The position numbers and the translations under genes were made by a program. Under the pieces are notes generated by a model. That model searched no databases. It was not told where the DNA came from and saw nothing but the letters and a program-made list of their open reading frames with translations. From positions 94,781,442-94,845,441 of the forward strand of contig CM070874.1 of the NCBI GenBank assembly GCA_036365515.1: 64,000 nucleotides of DNA, in the 5' to 3' direction. How positions within the stretch are numbered: the first letter of the stretch is position 1; each line of letters starts with the position of its first letter. Below are positions 11,470-24,785 of the stretch, in pieces. Origin of the DNA: Torymus aiolomorphi. Lineage: Eukaryota; Arthropoda; Insecta; Hymenoptera; Torymidae.

Positions 11470-12726
11470 TCCGGCAGTTATTGCTACATTTGTATGGAAT
11501 ACGTGTGGAAAAAACATAAGAAGCATATTACTGAAAGAGTTAAAGATTTATTCAAAGCATGCTTTGGAGTAGAAATATCGCAGCAAAATTTGACCTGGGT
11601 TCCGCACATTATATGTGCTAATTGTTACAAAATGTTAGATAAATTCGAAAAAGCTGAAGGTAAAAGTAAATTAAAATTTGTAAAACCAGCTATGTGGAAA
11701 AAACCATTGGACAAAAGTGACTGTTACTTTTGCATGACAAATGTAAGTGGGATAAATAAGGTGCGTACATAAAAAATATTGTATGCAACAGTATCTAGTG
11801 TCGTTCGTCCACAGAAGCATTTAGTCGAAAGTTTCATAGATGAGGCTTCACGAGACAGCTTTATACAAGGAATGGATGGTATGCAAGTTGATGGTGGTAC
11901 AGAAGAAGAGGCAGAAAATCTCAATGTCCACAGAGAAGATGATACTGACGAAAATGAATCATTGACGAAAGCAGAAAGTGAAACCGACGAGAGTGAAGAA
12001 GAACTGTCTTCGGACAGGGATGAGGAGTACGTTCCCGTTGGTAAAGAGAAAACCCAAAAAAAGATCTCTCAAGCTCAACTGAATGACATGTTTAGGAATG
12101 CAGGATTAGCGAAAGATGCAGCTGAATTAATGAACAATTGAACTCACAATTGAAGTCTTATAACGTATTAAAACAGGGCGTAAACGTCACATTTTATCGA
12201 AACCGAGAAGAAGTATTTCGGAAATACTTCACTGGCGAATTTGATCTAGTGTACTGTACGGATGTACAAGGACGTATTGATAAGTTCCAACCAAATTCAT
12301 CCAAGCCAGAAGAATGGAGGTTATTCATCGATTCATCCAAGCGAAGCCTAAAGGCAGTTCTTCTTCACAATACGAACGTGTTGGTTCAGTTGCCATTGGC
12401 CCATTCAACTGAACTCAAAGAAGAATACTGTAACATCGAAAAGGTTTTAAATAAAATCAAGTATAGTGAGCACGAATGGTTAATTTGCGGAATTCTGAAA
12501 ATATTAACCATGATACTAGGTCAACAATCAGGTTTTACCAAGTACTCATGCTATTTATGTATGTTTGACAGTCGAGATAGAGCAAAACACTATAATGTAA
12601 AAGTATAGGTGGCAAGGAAAATGGAGCGTGAACATGATGGCGGACTATTGCTGGATGCTAAAAAGGGATGTACAATCTAATAGCAAAAAGCGGCGTAGAA
12701 ATCCGTTGCATAGGGTCGTTCGATGA
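11470..12726 (+). pseudogene. Uncharacterised element-encoded cysteine-cluster protein (broken copy 2)
   Basis: This copy keeps an N-terminal part missing from the other one: CYIC at 11482-11493, then WVPHIICANCYKML (about 11597-11640) and SDCYFC near 11718. Paired CxxC motifs spaced this way suggest a treble-clef or ZAD-like zinc module. An in-frame TAA at 11770-11772, TGA at 12139-12141 with a frame change, and a deletion of about 520 bp at about 12608 destroy the gene. After the deletion the last block (MMADYCWMLKRD) is present in a different frame, ending at 12724-12726. The acidic linker (11779-12141) matches the other copy. Function unknown; the protein is presumed nuclear and DNA-binding by inference only. 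Confidence 0.75.
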
Positions 12727-13082
12727 CAAACGTATACGCAAGCGTAAGTCAATTTAGTTCTTGTGCATGAGATTTTTGAGCAGTTTTTTGAGGTTATCTC
12801 CGAAATCCGTCGGTCAAACCTCTTTTTCCATAGCAAATTCGGATTCAGCAGGGCAAAGTACATAAAAACAAAGTGTTTTTGATGTGAAGGAAATAATGTT
12901 TTTGTTCTTCTCAAGTTCTTACCACAGAAACACTGCTTTTCGACAGTCTTTTGAGGTTATCTTAAAAACTTACGGCCGAACTCCTATTTTTAATGACGAA
13001 TTCGGATTCAGCGGAAAAAATACATAAGAAAAAAATAGTCTCCATCCCAGAACCAGACACATTTTTTTTGTGGGCCTGTGTT
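11628..13082 (+). repeat. Right arm of the head-to-head inverted duplication
   Basis: Reverse-complement partner of 8826-10810, ending at GTGGGCCTGTGT (13082). It includes about 350 bp after the last codon, matching 8826-9184 in the left arm, so the duplicated unit extends beyond the gene. Relative to the left arm one internal segment is missing. Confidence 0.85.
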
Positions 13083-13234
13083 ATCAATAATTAATTACCA
13101 AACCGTATTTATCACTTTTTGTTTAATATGTTTATAAAATAAAAATACATCAGACAAAGAGTTTAAGCCTGCAAAACCGAAAATCGGACGAAAATTTTTG
13201 AAGTATTTCGACTTTTAAAAATTATATGTTTTAA

Positions 13235-13690
13235 CGTAGTTCTCTAATATATCAAAAAATGGGTTTCGAAAGCAACAAAATCCTAGCGTGTTCTTTAAAA
13301 TGTAAATAATTTTTCTCTATTTTCTAAAATATAGGTTGCCGACCTATTTTTTGAGAAAAAAATTATTGCAATTAGTCATTTTTACACGGCAGTTGATAGG
13401 CGTCATATCAATTGTGATAGGAATCATATCAATTGTGATAGAAAATAGTAAAGTTTTTTACTTTAAAGGTGGGTTTTCAAAAATAAAAAAGTATGTTATT
13501 AAAGATGAAATTCAGCTCTTTCTTTTAAGTTTATCAAATATGTGTCAAGCCGACCTTTTTAAAAAGATATAAATGATTATAAACATACATAGCAGACGAC
13601 ATGTATGAGAGCGAGAGAAACAGAACGACGCGTATGGTACAGTTTATGCTCTCACTGAGCGCATAAACTATAACGCGTTAGAGAACCACC
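13235..13690. mobile_element. TTAA-flanked MITE
   Basis: Flanked by TTAA at 13231-13234 and 13691-13694. Ends GTAGTTCTCTAA and TTAGAGAACCAC are inverted repeats. The matching arm at 14400-14403 has a single TTAA, i.e. the empty site. TTAA duplications are typical of piggyBac and Kolobok elements; the terminal GGTGG shared with 37295-37802 suggests one related family. A hairpin (ACGCGT...ACGCGT) occupies 13627-13680. Confidence 0.75.
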
Positions 13691-13973
13691 TTAATACATT
13701 TTTTATTTCATTCAAAATAATAGCGCATCTTCAAATTTTATTCAATTCTTATTTTTTTTGGTCTTATATTGTTCGCAGAAGAATTTCTAACAGATCGCGG
13801 AACTTACAAATATAAAATATTTTTTCGGTTTCAAATAATTAAATATTTTCAAAAGTACAGTCAACTTAAGTTTAGTAATTAGTCAAGACATGTTTTTTAT
13901 TTCTGAGTTCCGCGATCTGTTAGGAATTCTTCTCCGAACAATATAAGACCAAAAAAATAAGAATTGAATAAAG

Positions 13974-14345
13974 AGCCGCAGTGGCTCATGGGTAAGAGCC
14001 CGGCCTCCCGTCCAGGAGACTCGGGTTCGATTCCCGGCCGGGCATCTCTGACTTTTTTTCGGATGAAAAAATTGATCATATGCCTCGGTAAGACCGCGGC
14101 TCGTAGCAGGACTATTAATGCACTTTCTGGTCACATGGCAGAGTGAACATCCAAGTAACAAAATAGACAGTTTTTAAAACATGGATGGCAACCGCTCTGC
14201 CGTACCGACAGAGAACATTAATGGTGTTTAAGCCGGCAGGCAGGGGAGGATAACCTGAGCTTGTTTTCTCTAAAAACCTTGCATAGCGGTATACGGGTAG
14301 GAATATGGAATAATACAAAAAAAAATAAAAATAAAAATAAAAAAA
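13974..14345 (+). mobile_element. tRNA-derived SINE
   Basis: The head at 13975-14045 is tRNA-like, with A-box TGGCTCATGGG (13982-13992) and a perfect B-box GGTTCGATTCC (14024-14034) spaced as in tRNA genes. A non-tRNA body follows and the 3' end is an A-rich tail (AAAAATAAAAATAAAA type, 14317-14345). Flanking AAGAATTGAATAAA and AAGAATAAA look like an imperfect target duplication. The left arm of the surrounding inverted repeat (near 13740) is the empty site. It would be copied by LINE machinery; none is present here. Confidence 0.8.
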
Positions 14346-14480
14346 AATAAGAATAAAATTTGAAGATGCGCCATTGTTTTGAATTAAATAAAAAATGTAT
14401 TAAGACATATGATTTGTAAAAGTTGACATATTTCAAAAATTTTCGTCCAATTTTCGGTTTTGAGTACTTGAACTGTTTGT

Positions 14481-14818
14481 TGGTGTACCTTGATAAAGAT
14501 GTTAACTTCAAAATAAGTAAAAAATCGTTCATAGTAATATTTTAAGTAATGGACTAATTTTTGACGTAGACGATATAGCCAATACATCCTTAAATTATCA
14601 AAGACGATTACATATGTAGTGATTTTATCCAAATCAATCAACGTATGCCAATTTTTTTTTATTTTCTTCCAAGCTTATTTGAAAATCCATAGGAAAGACC
14701 CCAAATGTAATAGAAAAAAAAATTGAGAATAACTCGCTAGACTGCAATTGCTTTCGTATGAAGCTCAATTGAAAAAATGCGTTTAGGCTCTATAGAGTAG
14801 GCACTTGTCTATACAATT
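14481..14818. other. Non-coding A+T-rich
   Basis: Nothing recognisable; A-runs and T-runs only. Confidence 0.5.
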
Positions 14819-15330
14819 CCCGCGTAGAAAAAATTTGATTATCGATATTTGGCCAATATATCGGCCATGTGTTTCTCCGACGTCGGAGCGAAATATTGGC
14901 CATAGTATTCCCCATATAATTGTTATATAAATTCTTATTTATATATAGCTTGAAGAATAAGAAATATGGGCCGCATTATGAACGTTATATGGAAAATAGT
15001 ACACTGAGAGAAAAGTTTTGCAAAAATTATTAATAGTTTGGTAAAAATTGCTATACTGTCTCGTAAAGCCACCACAGACTGTAAAACCCCAAAAAATTAC
15101 TATACTTTATCAGAAATTTTAACAGAAATATAGGAAACTTTACTACACTCTATTGTAAAATTTACTGTAAATTATGGTTTATACTGTAAATACGGGACAG
15201 TATAGTCATTTTTCCAAAACTTTTCTCTCAGTATGGCCAATACATGGCTCAGGTGCCGGAGCGACACATGGCTTACATATTGCCCATACTCTGAGCAATA
15301 TATTGGCCACTTAATCTTTTTTTCTGCGGG
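14819..15330. mobile_element. MITE rich in TATGGCC/ATATTGG words
   Basis: Ends CCCGCGTAGAAAAAAT and TTTTTTTCTGCGGG are inverted repeats. The body repeats TTGGCCA, TATTGGCCATA and a GCCGGAGC / GTCGGAGC motif. A diverged relative begins at about 56631 (CCCGCGTAAAAAAAT). A second element (15002-15231) is nested inside. Confidence 0.6.
15002..15231. mobile_element. TA-flanked MITE, CACTGAGAGAAA family
   Basis: Ends ACTGAGAGAAAAGTTTTG and CAAAACTTTTCTCTCAGT form an 18-bp perfect TIR, flanked by TA at 15000-15001 and 15232-15233. 230 bp, no coding; the body is built of TACTGTAAA-like words. Nested in the 14819-15330 element. Confidence 0.8.
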
Positions 15331-16020
15331 TTGTTCCATACTAAATATATCCAATTGACGATTTTTCTAGGGATTTCAAAAGACTTTATAATAATTTATA
15401 AGACACATTTTTTAGTTACGGATATGTTTATTCAAATTTTTAATTAGGTAGGAATGAGAAAATGTTAAGTGACTGAATTAAAGTATGTTGCTGAATTAAT
15501 TTTACTTACTTTACCAATATTTTAAACTCTATATAGTTTACGAAGAAATCAATTTATTTCTACAATTAGCACTATTACTAATTATACAATTTATCATAGT
15601 ATAACGTAACTGGGAAATCATACCTTATTAAATAATGTTATAAAAAAAAGTCTATGAATTGACATGTTTTAACGCACATACATTCTTCATTGAAAATTTA
15701 CTATAAAATTTCAGCGTATAACTCCGGACTTTACTTAATTTTTCTATACTGAGCGTAATAATTGCCATAATTAAAATTTAATTAACGCCAATAAAAGCGA
15801 ATTCATTGTCTGTGAAAACTTAATCCTTGCGTTGGACAAGTACACTTCTACCTCTATATGTGGAACCCCCAGAGATAGTAGAAGCTGCGTCGTGAATGGA
15901 AAAAGGCGCAAATAAATAAATAGGAGGAAATTTTCGCATACGCAGAGAGAGAGAGGAAGAGAGAAAAGAAAATCGGAAAGGAGAAACAGAAGGAGCGAAA
16001 AACGCACGCAAAGAGGAAGA
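15331..16020. other. Non-coding
   Basis: A+T-rich DNA passing into GA-rich sequence after 15940. No gene or element supported. Confidence 0.5.
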
Positions 16021-16022
16021 GA

Positions 16023-16151
<129 letters not shown>

Positions 16152-16322
16152 AGCCTTCGCGCAGGTTAATGGAAACTGCCAGCGGACGTAATGGTTTTAA
16201 CGAAAAAGATATTCCGGCGCGCTCGTTAACCGCGGCGGCTCTCTCTCCCTCCCCCTCTCTCTCCCTTTCTTTGCTTCTGGATTTATGAAAAACCAAACGG
16301 GGCTTTAATTGAATATCGATTA

Positions 16323-17003
<681 letters not shown>

Positions 17004-17253
17004 TACACTGAGGGAAAATTAGTAGAAAAATTACAAGAACACTCAGTAAAAATTACCATACCATATTAGGAAGCCGACCACAGACTGTCAGTCTGGTACG
17101 TTTTAAGGCAGTATATGAGATAATTTCCCATTCGCTTCGAAAAATAGAGAAAAAAAAATTTTTTTAACCAATTTGACACTTTTTACAAGATAAATAAGTA
17201 CAAGTAATATTAAATAATAAATTAAATGACGAATTTTGAACGATAAAAAAAAT

Positions 17254-17322
17254 CAGCCGGGATGGAGAATCGAACCTTGGACCTTTGAGTTAACAGGCGA
17301 ACAGCTTACCGATTGCGCCACA
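17254..17322 (-). other. tRNA-like Pol III-type segment (a)
   Basis: On the minus strand: A-box TGGCGCAATCGG (17309-17320), then B-box GGTTCGATTC (17267-17276), with a run of eight T just after (17244-17251). Spacing is tRNA-like, but the arms do not fold into a sound cloverleaf, so I do not call a tRNA gene. It may be a captured tRNA or SINE head. Confidence 0.6.
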
Positions 17323-17604
17323 AATTATTATACTACTTACGGAAACTGATTCGAATCGTCTACATATGTTCCATTATACAATTGTACAATGATATAATTG
17401 TACAATTCCTTTGTTTTTATCTACATTCTCAACATAACATCCACAATTAGGAAAATAATAGATTTATACTCATGTAAAATATTAATTGAAGTTATTGAGA
17501 TTGCAATTGCATTGTTTATAGCCACCCGAGAGTCTTCTTTGGCTACAGAATTGCAGCTTTGCAGGTTATGTCGTGCTCTTTCGAGTGTGGCTCACGAGCG
17601 CGCT

Positions 17605-18765
17605 ATCTAAGGTAAAGGTAATACCACCTAGGAACACTTCGTCAAATGTGCACCCTCGTAGGAACACTAGCATTATTTTAGTATAAAAGGAAATGCATTA
17701 AACTTTTCGTAAAATATAAAAATTTGATTAGTTTTAATAGATACTTTTATTCGTGTAGCTAAAATTAGGAACAGTTATCTTCAATATAACTAATAAGATC
17801 AAATTATTTAATTGAGGTGCTTGTATAGAAGTGAAAATATGCTATGATTTCGGTCAAACCAGATGATTGCTACTTCATCTTCAATTCAAGTTTTCTTTAG
17901 GTGCTAATAAAAATTCAACTACATGTAATAGTTTGTATGAAAGTTGACGAGCCATAGATTCTATTTATGTAGGATTATTTGGATTTTCAATTTTTTTTCT
18001 ATTAATTAAACCTCTATTCCATGCGACGTACATTAATTTTATTAATGTCCCCCGTTTGGAACAAGTGTTCCAAGGGATGGACGTAGTATGCGAGCATGCC
18101 GTGTTAGGAACACATGTTTTTACAAGAGTGTTACAGCCATTAAAATACTTTTTATACATTTAAATACGTAATGAATTGTCAAATTTAGGCTTCTACTATA
18201 TATTCTATGATGAATATGCGTAATAATAACTTTTTAAGATTAAAATAAAAAAGATAAAACATAACCTATAAAGTGTTCGGAAGATCTGTCACTTTTGGAA
18301 AAATGTTTATTTTTCTCTCTTCGATGCATAACAACACTTTATAGGTTATATTTTATCGTTACATTAAAAAGTTAATATACCGAACACTTGACACTCAAAA
18401 TACACGTCAGATATTAAAATTTAACAATTAATTACACATTAACGTATATTAAACGTATTTTAATATAGTTTTTCACTGTGTAGGTAAGTGTTCCTACGAC
18501 GGACATGAGTGTTCCAAACGAGAGACACCACCTAAAGACGGTGTTCCTAAGCCGTACACATCAGCACCTATGGTTTTTTTAAATATTATTTTTAATTTAT
18601 AATAAATAAACACGGCCGAGCTTAATAATTTATTCTAAGGTATTAGCCCATCGATTTGTGTATTAATTTTCCATATCATTACCGATAATAATTTAATATT
18701 TCATAGTGTTCAAAAAACCATACCCAAAAAGCGTTCCGAGGTGGTATACCTTTATCTTATATCCG
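17605..18765. mobile_element. Nested element with AGGAACAC repeats
   Basis: Ends TAAGGTAAAGGTAATACCACC and GGTGGTATACCTTTATCTT are imperfect inverted repeats. The motif GGAACAC / GTGTTCC recurs at both sides (about 17631, 17660, 18067, 18105, 18491, 18513, 18541). Inner inverted block ACCTATAAAGTGTT (18264) and AACACTTTATAGGT (18332). No coding. Confidence 0.55.
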
Positions 18766-18885
18766 AAAAATTACCATAGTGGCTTGTAAAGTCTGCCAGC
18801 TGTACAGGAAAAATTCTTGGACAGTCTAACAAAATTTGATAATTCTATGGAGTAAAATTTGTGAATTCTCATTTTTACCATTCTA

Positions 18886-19022
18886 AATTGAGAGAAGAAC
18901 ATGTTTATATTTAACATGGTATTTTAACTATTAACATGGCATTGTCACTATTAACATATATATTTTAATAGTTACAATGCCATGTTAAATATAAACATTT
19001 TGAGAACAAATTTCTCTCAGTG
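18886..19022. mobile_element. 137-bp hairpin MITE, copy 1
   Basis: Nearly identical to 32433-32569. Arms ATGTTTATATTTAACATGG and CCATGTTAAATATAAACAT pair; the right end is TTTCTCTCAGTG. Confidence 0.75.
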
Positions 19023-19197
19023 TATTTGGCAATTTTTCCAATTTTTTATTTGTAATTTTTTCTTACTCAAACTGTAAAACTTATTGTAAGTTTAGTAGAT
19101 AAGTCACTTGTAACAGTTTGTGGTCGGCTACCGTGCGCAATATGGTAATTTTTATTGGGCGCTCTTATAATTTTTCCACTAATCTTTTCTTAGTGTA

Positions 19198-20722
19198 AAT
19201 AATAAAATATCTGGACTTATTTATAAATGTTTTGAACGAGTCTATAATGTTTGGAATAGACTATGCAAGTTAATTAAGTTAACACGAGCATCTTACGAAA
19301 TACTTCAAGTTAGTCGATAATGAGTCACATTTTGTAAAAATGAACAATTCTGGCGACATTTAGTCCCCGAAAAAGGGACTTCTCACAAGTACGATTAAAA
19401 ATTAAGCAGCAGCGAAAAGTACAATATTTAGCGAACACCGCGCCATCTCCTTGAACGCGATTCAATATGCAGCACTTTATAAGAAGCTTAAACGAGCGTG
19501 TAACCGTCGGGCCGAACAAATTGCCTCTAAAAGTTATACCTCAAGCGCGATGTGCCCTCGCGGGACCCGGCGACGCAGCTCGTGAATTTTTAATATAAAC
19601 ACAGCGTACGCGCCAATCGAGTTTCATTAAGAAGGACGCGCGGCTCGGGGCCCTTCAATCTTTTTTCGCAACTTCAGGTACGTGCGAGGGCTCGCATTTC
19701 TCCCACTGCGCGTAAGAGGCGCCCACTTGAACTGTTTCCACTTTGCGCTCGTCGCGACGAGTGTCATCGTAGCGCCGCCGAGGAAAACGAGTGGCTGGGC
19801 GCAAAGGTGAGACGCGCGCTGGAACTTGAGAGTCGCAGAGAAAAACAGAGAAGAGAGAGGGGGAGGAGGGCCGTAAAATGACAGACGGGAAGAGGAAACA
19901 AAAATGAGGGAATTCAATTAAAGCTGCGAGTCTGAAATTCCTACGGGTTGCAACCTATTGCTTGTACATTCTTTAATGAAAATGGACGGGCCAGAGGAAT
20001 GTGTAAAATTGATTTATCGCAGGTGCGCTCGACTATTGATATTCATGTTCGAGACGTTGATGAGCTGAAATTACGTCACGTGACCCATTCGATTTCGGTA
20101 ATCTGTAGGTCTAATCTTGCGTGACCGAGCTTTATTGTTCTCGGAGCCATTATAGTGTGAACAGGTCAAATGATGAATATTGAATACAGTAATAAAAATC
20201 GCATAATACACAAGTCGTATAGCGTGCAGAAGATCGTAGATGGACTATAAAAGTGCGCAGGGATATTTTGCAATTTGATGAAAAGCAAATAACATATATT
20301 GCTTTATCGATGATATTGTATTAAAAACAATCACAGCGAGTAAAACCGACGAAGAAAGAGCAGACGCAAGGTGAAGAGGGAAAAGTTGTCGCGAATAAAA
20401 GTGCTTTTCTGTTTTCTTGCTCCGCAGAGCCATGCTTTAATTAATATCGTTCGTTTACATTTGAATTACCACCGTCGCTCGAGAGGTATCGCATAGCGCA
20501 CTTTGCTGCGCACCATCGCGCGCGTTGACTTTAATAATTTCCTACAATTGGCTGCATTACGGCGCGGCTGGCCTTTGTCGCGCCACGCTCGTTGAAAAAT
20601 CGCAGGACACTGTGCGGCATTTCCCTTCTCGAAATAGCAGCTCGTTTAACGTTACGGCGCTGAATCAAGTTTATGGCCTGCTCTTTCGACAATTCAAAAG
20701 TGAAATAATTACGATTCGCTTG
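19198..20722. other. Non-coding; G+C-rich 19480-19860 and 20460-20700
   Basis: Short frames on both strands without domains. No gene supported. Confidence 0.5.
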
Positions 20723-21728
20723 CACTGAGAGAAATGTTGTAGTAAAATTTATTATAAACATAAGAAAAATTACTATATTTTGTAGGAACGGAGGGACAAA
20801 TCGAAATTATAACAATTTTTGCTATGCAACATAGTAATTTTTATGAATGACCTTAAATTTCAAAAAATTAAATTTTTTCTCGTTCTTCCTGTTTCCAGAA
20901 CTATTTTCAGACTCTAATCATACAACAATATTTAATGTAAAAATAAATTAAAATGAGAAATAAAAATATTTTTTTTACGAGCGTTGGGATCGAACCTGCA
21001 ACCTTCACCGCGGCAATCGGACGCGCTAACCACTTACCCAAATAGGATTCTTGAGTGTAAAATTTTGGAACTTGTACATGCCAAACCATCGATTTCAAGA
21101 AAATTTCAGATAATATTAAGTAATGACAATAAATAACTTTGATAACACAAAGAAACTTATCATTAACGTGCATAATATAAAAATAAAATAATTGAAGTAA
21201 GGTTTTGAATGTTTTGTAAACTTAAAAGCAAGACAAAGTGAAATTCCCGTAGAAACATAACCTCAATCAGACACGTGGGCGCCTTGATCTGTGCAGAAAG
21301 TACTAATGTTGTAGCAATTTTTACTATGTTGAATAGCAAACTTTCTTATGGCCTGTAGCAATTTTTGAATGTGGCACTTTTTACTATGTTTACAGTAATT
21401 TTTAATACGCTACAAAATAAAATTTATACACTACAAAATAAAATTTAAACGCTACAAAATAAAATTTATATTCTATTCTAATAAAAATTAAAAGCATATA
21501 TTTTAAATTTTATTATATCACAGTTTTTGCTATGTGTATAGCAATTTTTCTTTTATTTCGTAATACTTTCTAATCAACAACTGTCATAAAAATTACAAGA
21601 AATTTTGTAATTATTCATACAATTATAACAAAAATGCAGCATAAAGTGTATTTGTCTCACCCTTCCTATACTTTATAGTAATTTTTATTACAGTTATAAT
21701 AAAATTTACTACAACATTTTTCTCAGTG
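20723..21728. mobile_element. 1-kb inverted-repeat element, copy 1
   Basis: Ends CACTGAGAGAAATGTTGTAG and CTACAACATTTTTCTCAGTG form about 35-bp TIRs. The body repeats CAATTTTTACTATG-type words and carries a tRNA-like segment. A 21-bp unit (CTACAAAATAAAATTTATACA type) occurs three times at 21408-21470. The reverse complement of this element is at 23823-24783. No coding. Confidence 0.85.
20980..21044 (-). other. tRNA-like Pol III-type segment (b)
   Basis: Minus strand: A-box-like TGGGTAAGTGG followed by TTAGCGCG, and B-box GGTTCGATCCC (20986-20996), spaced as in a tRNA. The anticodon stem is mispaired. Same segment as 24468-24532. Confidence 0.6.
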
Positions 21729-23295
<1,567 letters not shown>

Positions 23296-23533
23296 TAATT
23301 ACATGGGTCTGAAGTTTGCAACGTTGGGGCGCAACGAAATAAAAAAATAATCCATTTTACTTCAAGTTTATACTAATTAATATTAATTTTATGTGTAGAT
23401 TTAGGGTTTTATAGTATAAAATAGCTTTATAACGAAGCTTTGGATAAAATTTTCATTGTTTAATAACTTTAAGCAATTGTAAAAAATTATTTCGTTGCAT
23501 TCCAACGATGCAAACTTCAGACCCATATAATTA
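23296..23533. mobile_element. 238-bp MITE, GGGTCTGAAGTTTGCA family
   Basis: About 50-bp TIRs: TAATTACATGGGTCTGAAGT at the left and ACTTCAGACCCATATAATTA at the right, continuing with GCAACGAAATAA and TTATTTCGTTGC. No coding. Confidence 0.75.
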
Positions 23534-23822
23534 CACTAGCAATATGAATATTATTAAGTATCAATCAAAATTTAATTGACCAAATTCTAATTTTACAGCG
23601 CTTTTAAGTGAAATCAGACTTCTCTTTTGTTGATTTCAATAACCATAACACGCCCACAAATACTATAAATATTTAAATATTCAAAAATATAAAAAAATGT
23701 AATACAATTATGTAGTGATTATTCTTTTGGTGAAATAAAAAAGGTAATTGATGATTTCAGAAATAAAAGAATCAAGAACGCAGAAGTCTTAAAGATAAAA
23801 TTTATAAAACTATGTGTTGGTA

Positions 23823-24783
23823 CACTGAGAAAAATGTTGTAGTAAATTTTATTATAACTGTAATAAAAATTACTATAAAGTATAGGAAGGGTGAGACAAA
23901 TACACTTTATGCTGCATTTTTATTATAATTGTATGAATAATTACAAAATTTCTTGTAATTTTTATGACAGTTGTTGATTAGAAAGTATTACGAAATAAAA
24001 GAAAAATTGCTATACAAATAGCAAAAACTGTGATATAATAAAATTTAAAATATATGCTTTTAATTTTTATTAGAATAGAATATAAATTTTATTTTGTAGC
24101 GTATTAAAAATTACTATAAACATAGTAAAAAGTGCCACATTCAAAAATTGCTACAGACCATAAGAAAGATTGCTATCCAACATAGTAAAAATTGCTACAA
24201 CATTAGTACTTTCTGCGCAGATCAAGGCGCCCACGTGTCTGATTGAGGTTATGTTTCTACGGGAATTTCACTTTGTCTTGCTTTTAAGTTTACAAAACAT
24301 TCAAAACCTTACTTCAATTATTTTATTTTTATATTATGCACATTAATGATAAGTTTCTTTGTGTTATCAAAGTTATTTATTGTCATTATTTAATATTATC
24401 TAAAATTTTCTTGAAATCGATGGTTTGACATGTACAAGTTCCAAAATTTTACATTCAAGAATCCTATTTGGGTAACTGGTTAGCGCGTCCGATTGCCGCG
24501 GTGAAGGTTGCAGGTTCGATCCCAACGCTCGTAAAAAAAATATTTTTATTTCTCATTTTAATTTATTTTCACATTAAATATTGTATGATTAGAGTCTGAA
24601 AATAGTTCTGAAAACAGGAAGAACGAGAAAAAATTTAATTTTTTGAAATTTAAGGTCATTCATAAAAATTACTATGTTGCATAGCAAAAATTGTTATAAT
24701 TTCGATTTGTCCCTCCGTTCCTACAAAATATAGTAATTTTTCTTATGTTTATAATAAATTTTACTACAACATTTCTCTCAGTG
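23823..24783. mobile_element. 1-kb inverted-repeat element, copy 2 (opposite orientation)
   Basis: Flanked by TA (23821-23822, 24784-24785). Reverse complement of 20723-21728 with few differences. It is 45 bp shorter, mainly because it has one rather than three 21-bp tandem units (near 24090). Carries the same tRNA-like segment. Confidence 0.85.
24468..24532 (+). other. tRNA-like Pol III-type segment (c)
   Basis: Plus-strand GGGTAACTGGTTAGCGCG and B-box GGTTCGATCCC (24513-24523), with a T5 run at 24543-24548. Mirror copy of 20980-21044; the A-box differs by one base. Confidence 0.6.
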
Positions 24784-24785
24784 TA

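Larger units (their letters stand above)
13150..14480. mobile_element. Inverted-repeat element with two reciprocal insertions
   Basis: Outer arms 13164-13230 and 14402-14470 (AAAACCGAAAAT, GGACGAAAATTTTTGAA) are reverse complements. Middle arms 13691-13740 and 14345-14402 and inner arms 13740-13806 and 13907-13971 (AGATCGCGGAAC, ATATAAGACC) also pair. The left arm is interrupted at a TTAA by 13235-13690, and the right arm by a SINE at about 13974-14345; in each case the other arm gives the uninterrupted sequence. No coding. Confidence 0.7.
17006..19195. mobile_element. 2.2-kb TA-flanked inverted-repeat element
   Basis: Flanked by TA (17004-17005 and 19196-19197). Its first about 90 bp (CACTGAGGGAAAATTAGT, then AAAAATTACCATA and GCCGACCACA) are the reverse complement of its last 90 bp (TGTGGTCGGC, TATGGTAATTTTTATT, ACTAATC...TTAGTG). 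It holds a tRNA-like segment near the left end and two nested elements (about 17605-18765 and 18886-19022). No transposase frame. Confidence 0.7.

Noticed and set aside
13975..14045. Functional tRNA gene
   Set aside because: A and B boxes are good but the acceptor stem does not pair, and an A-rich-tailed body follows: a SINE head.
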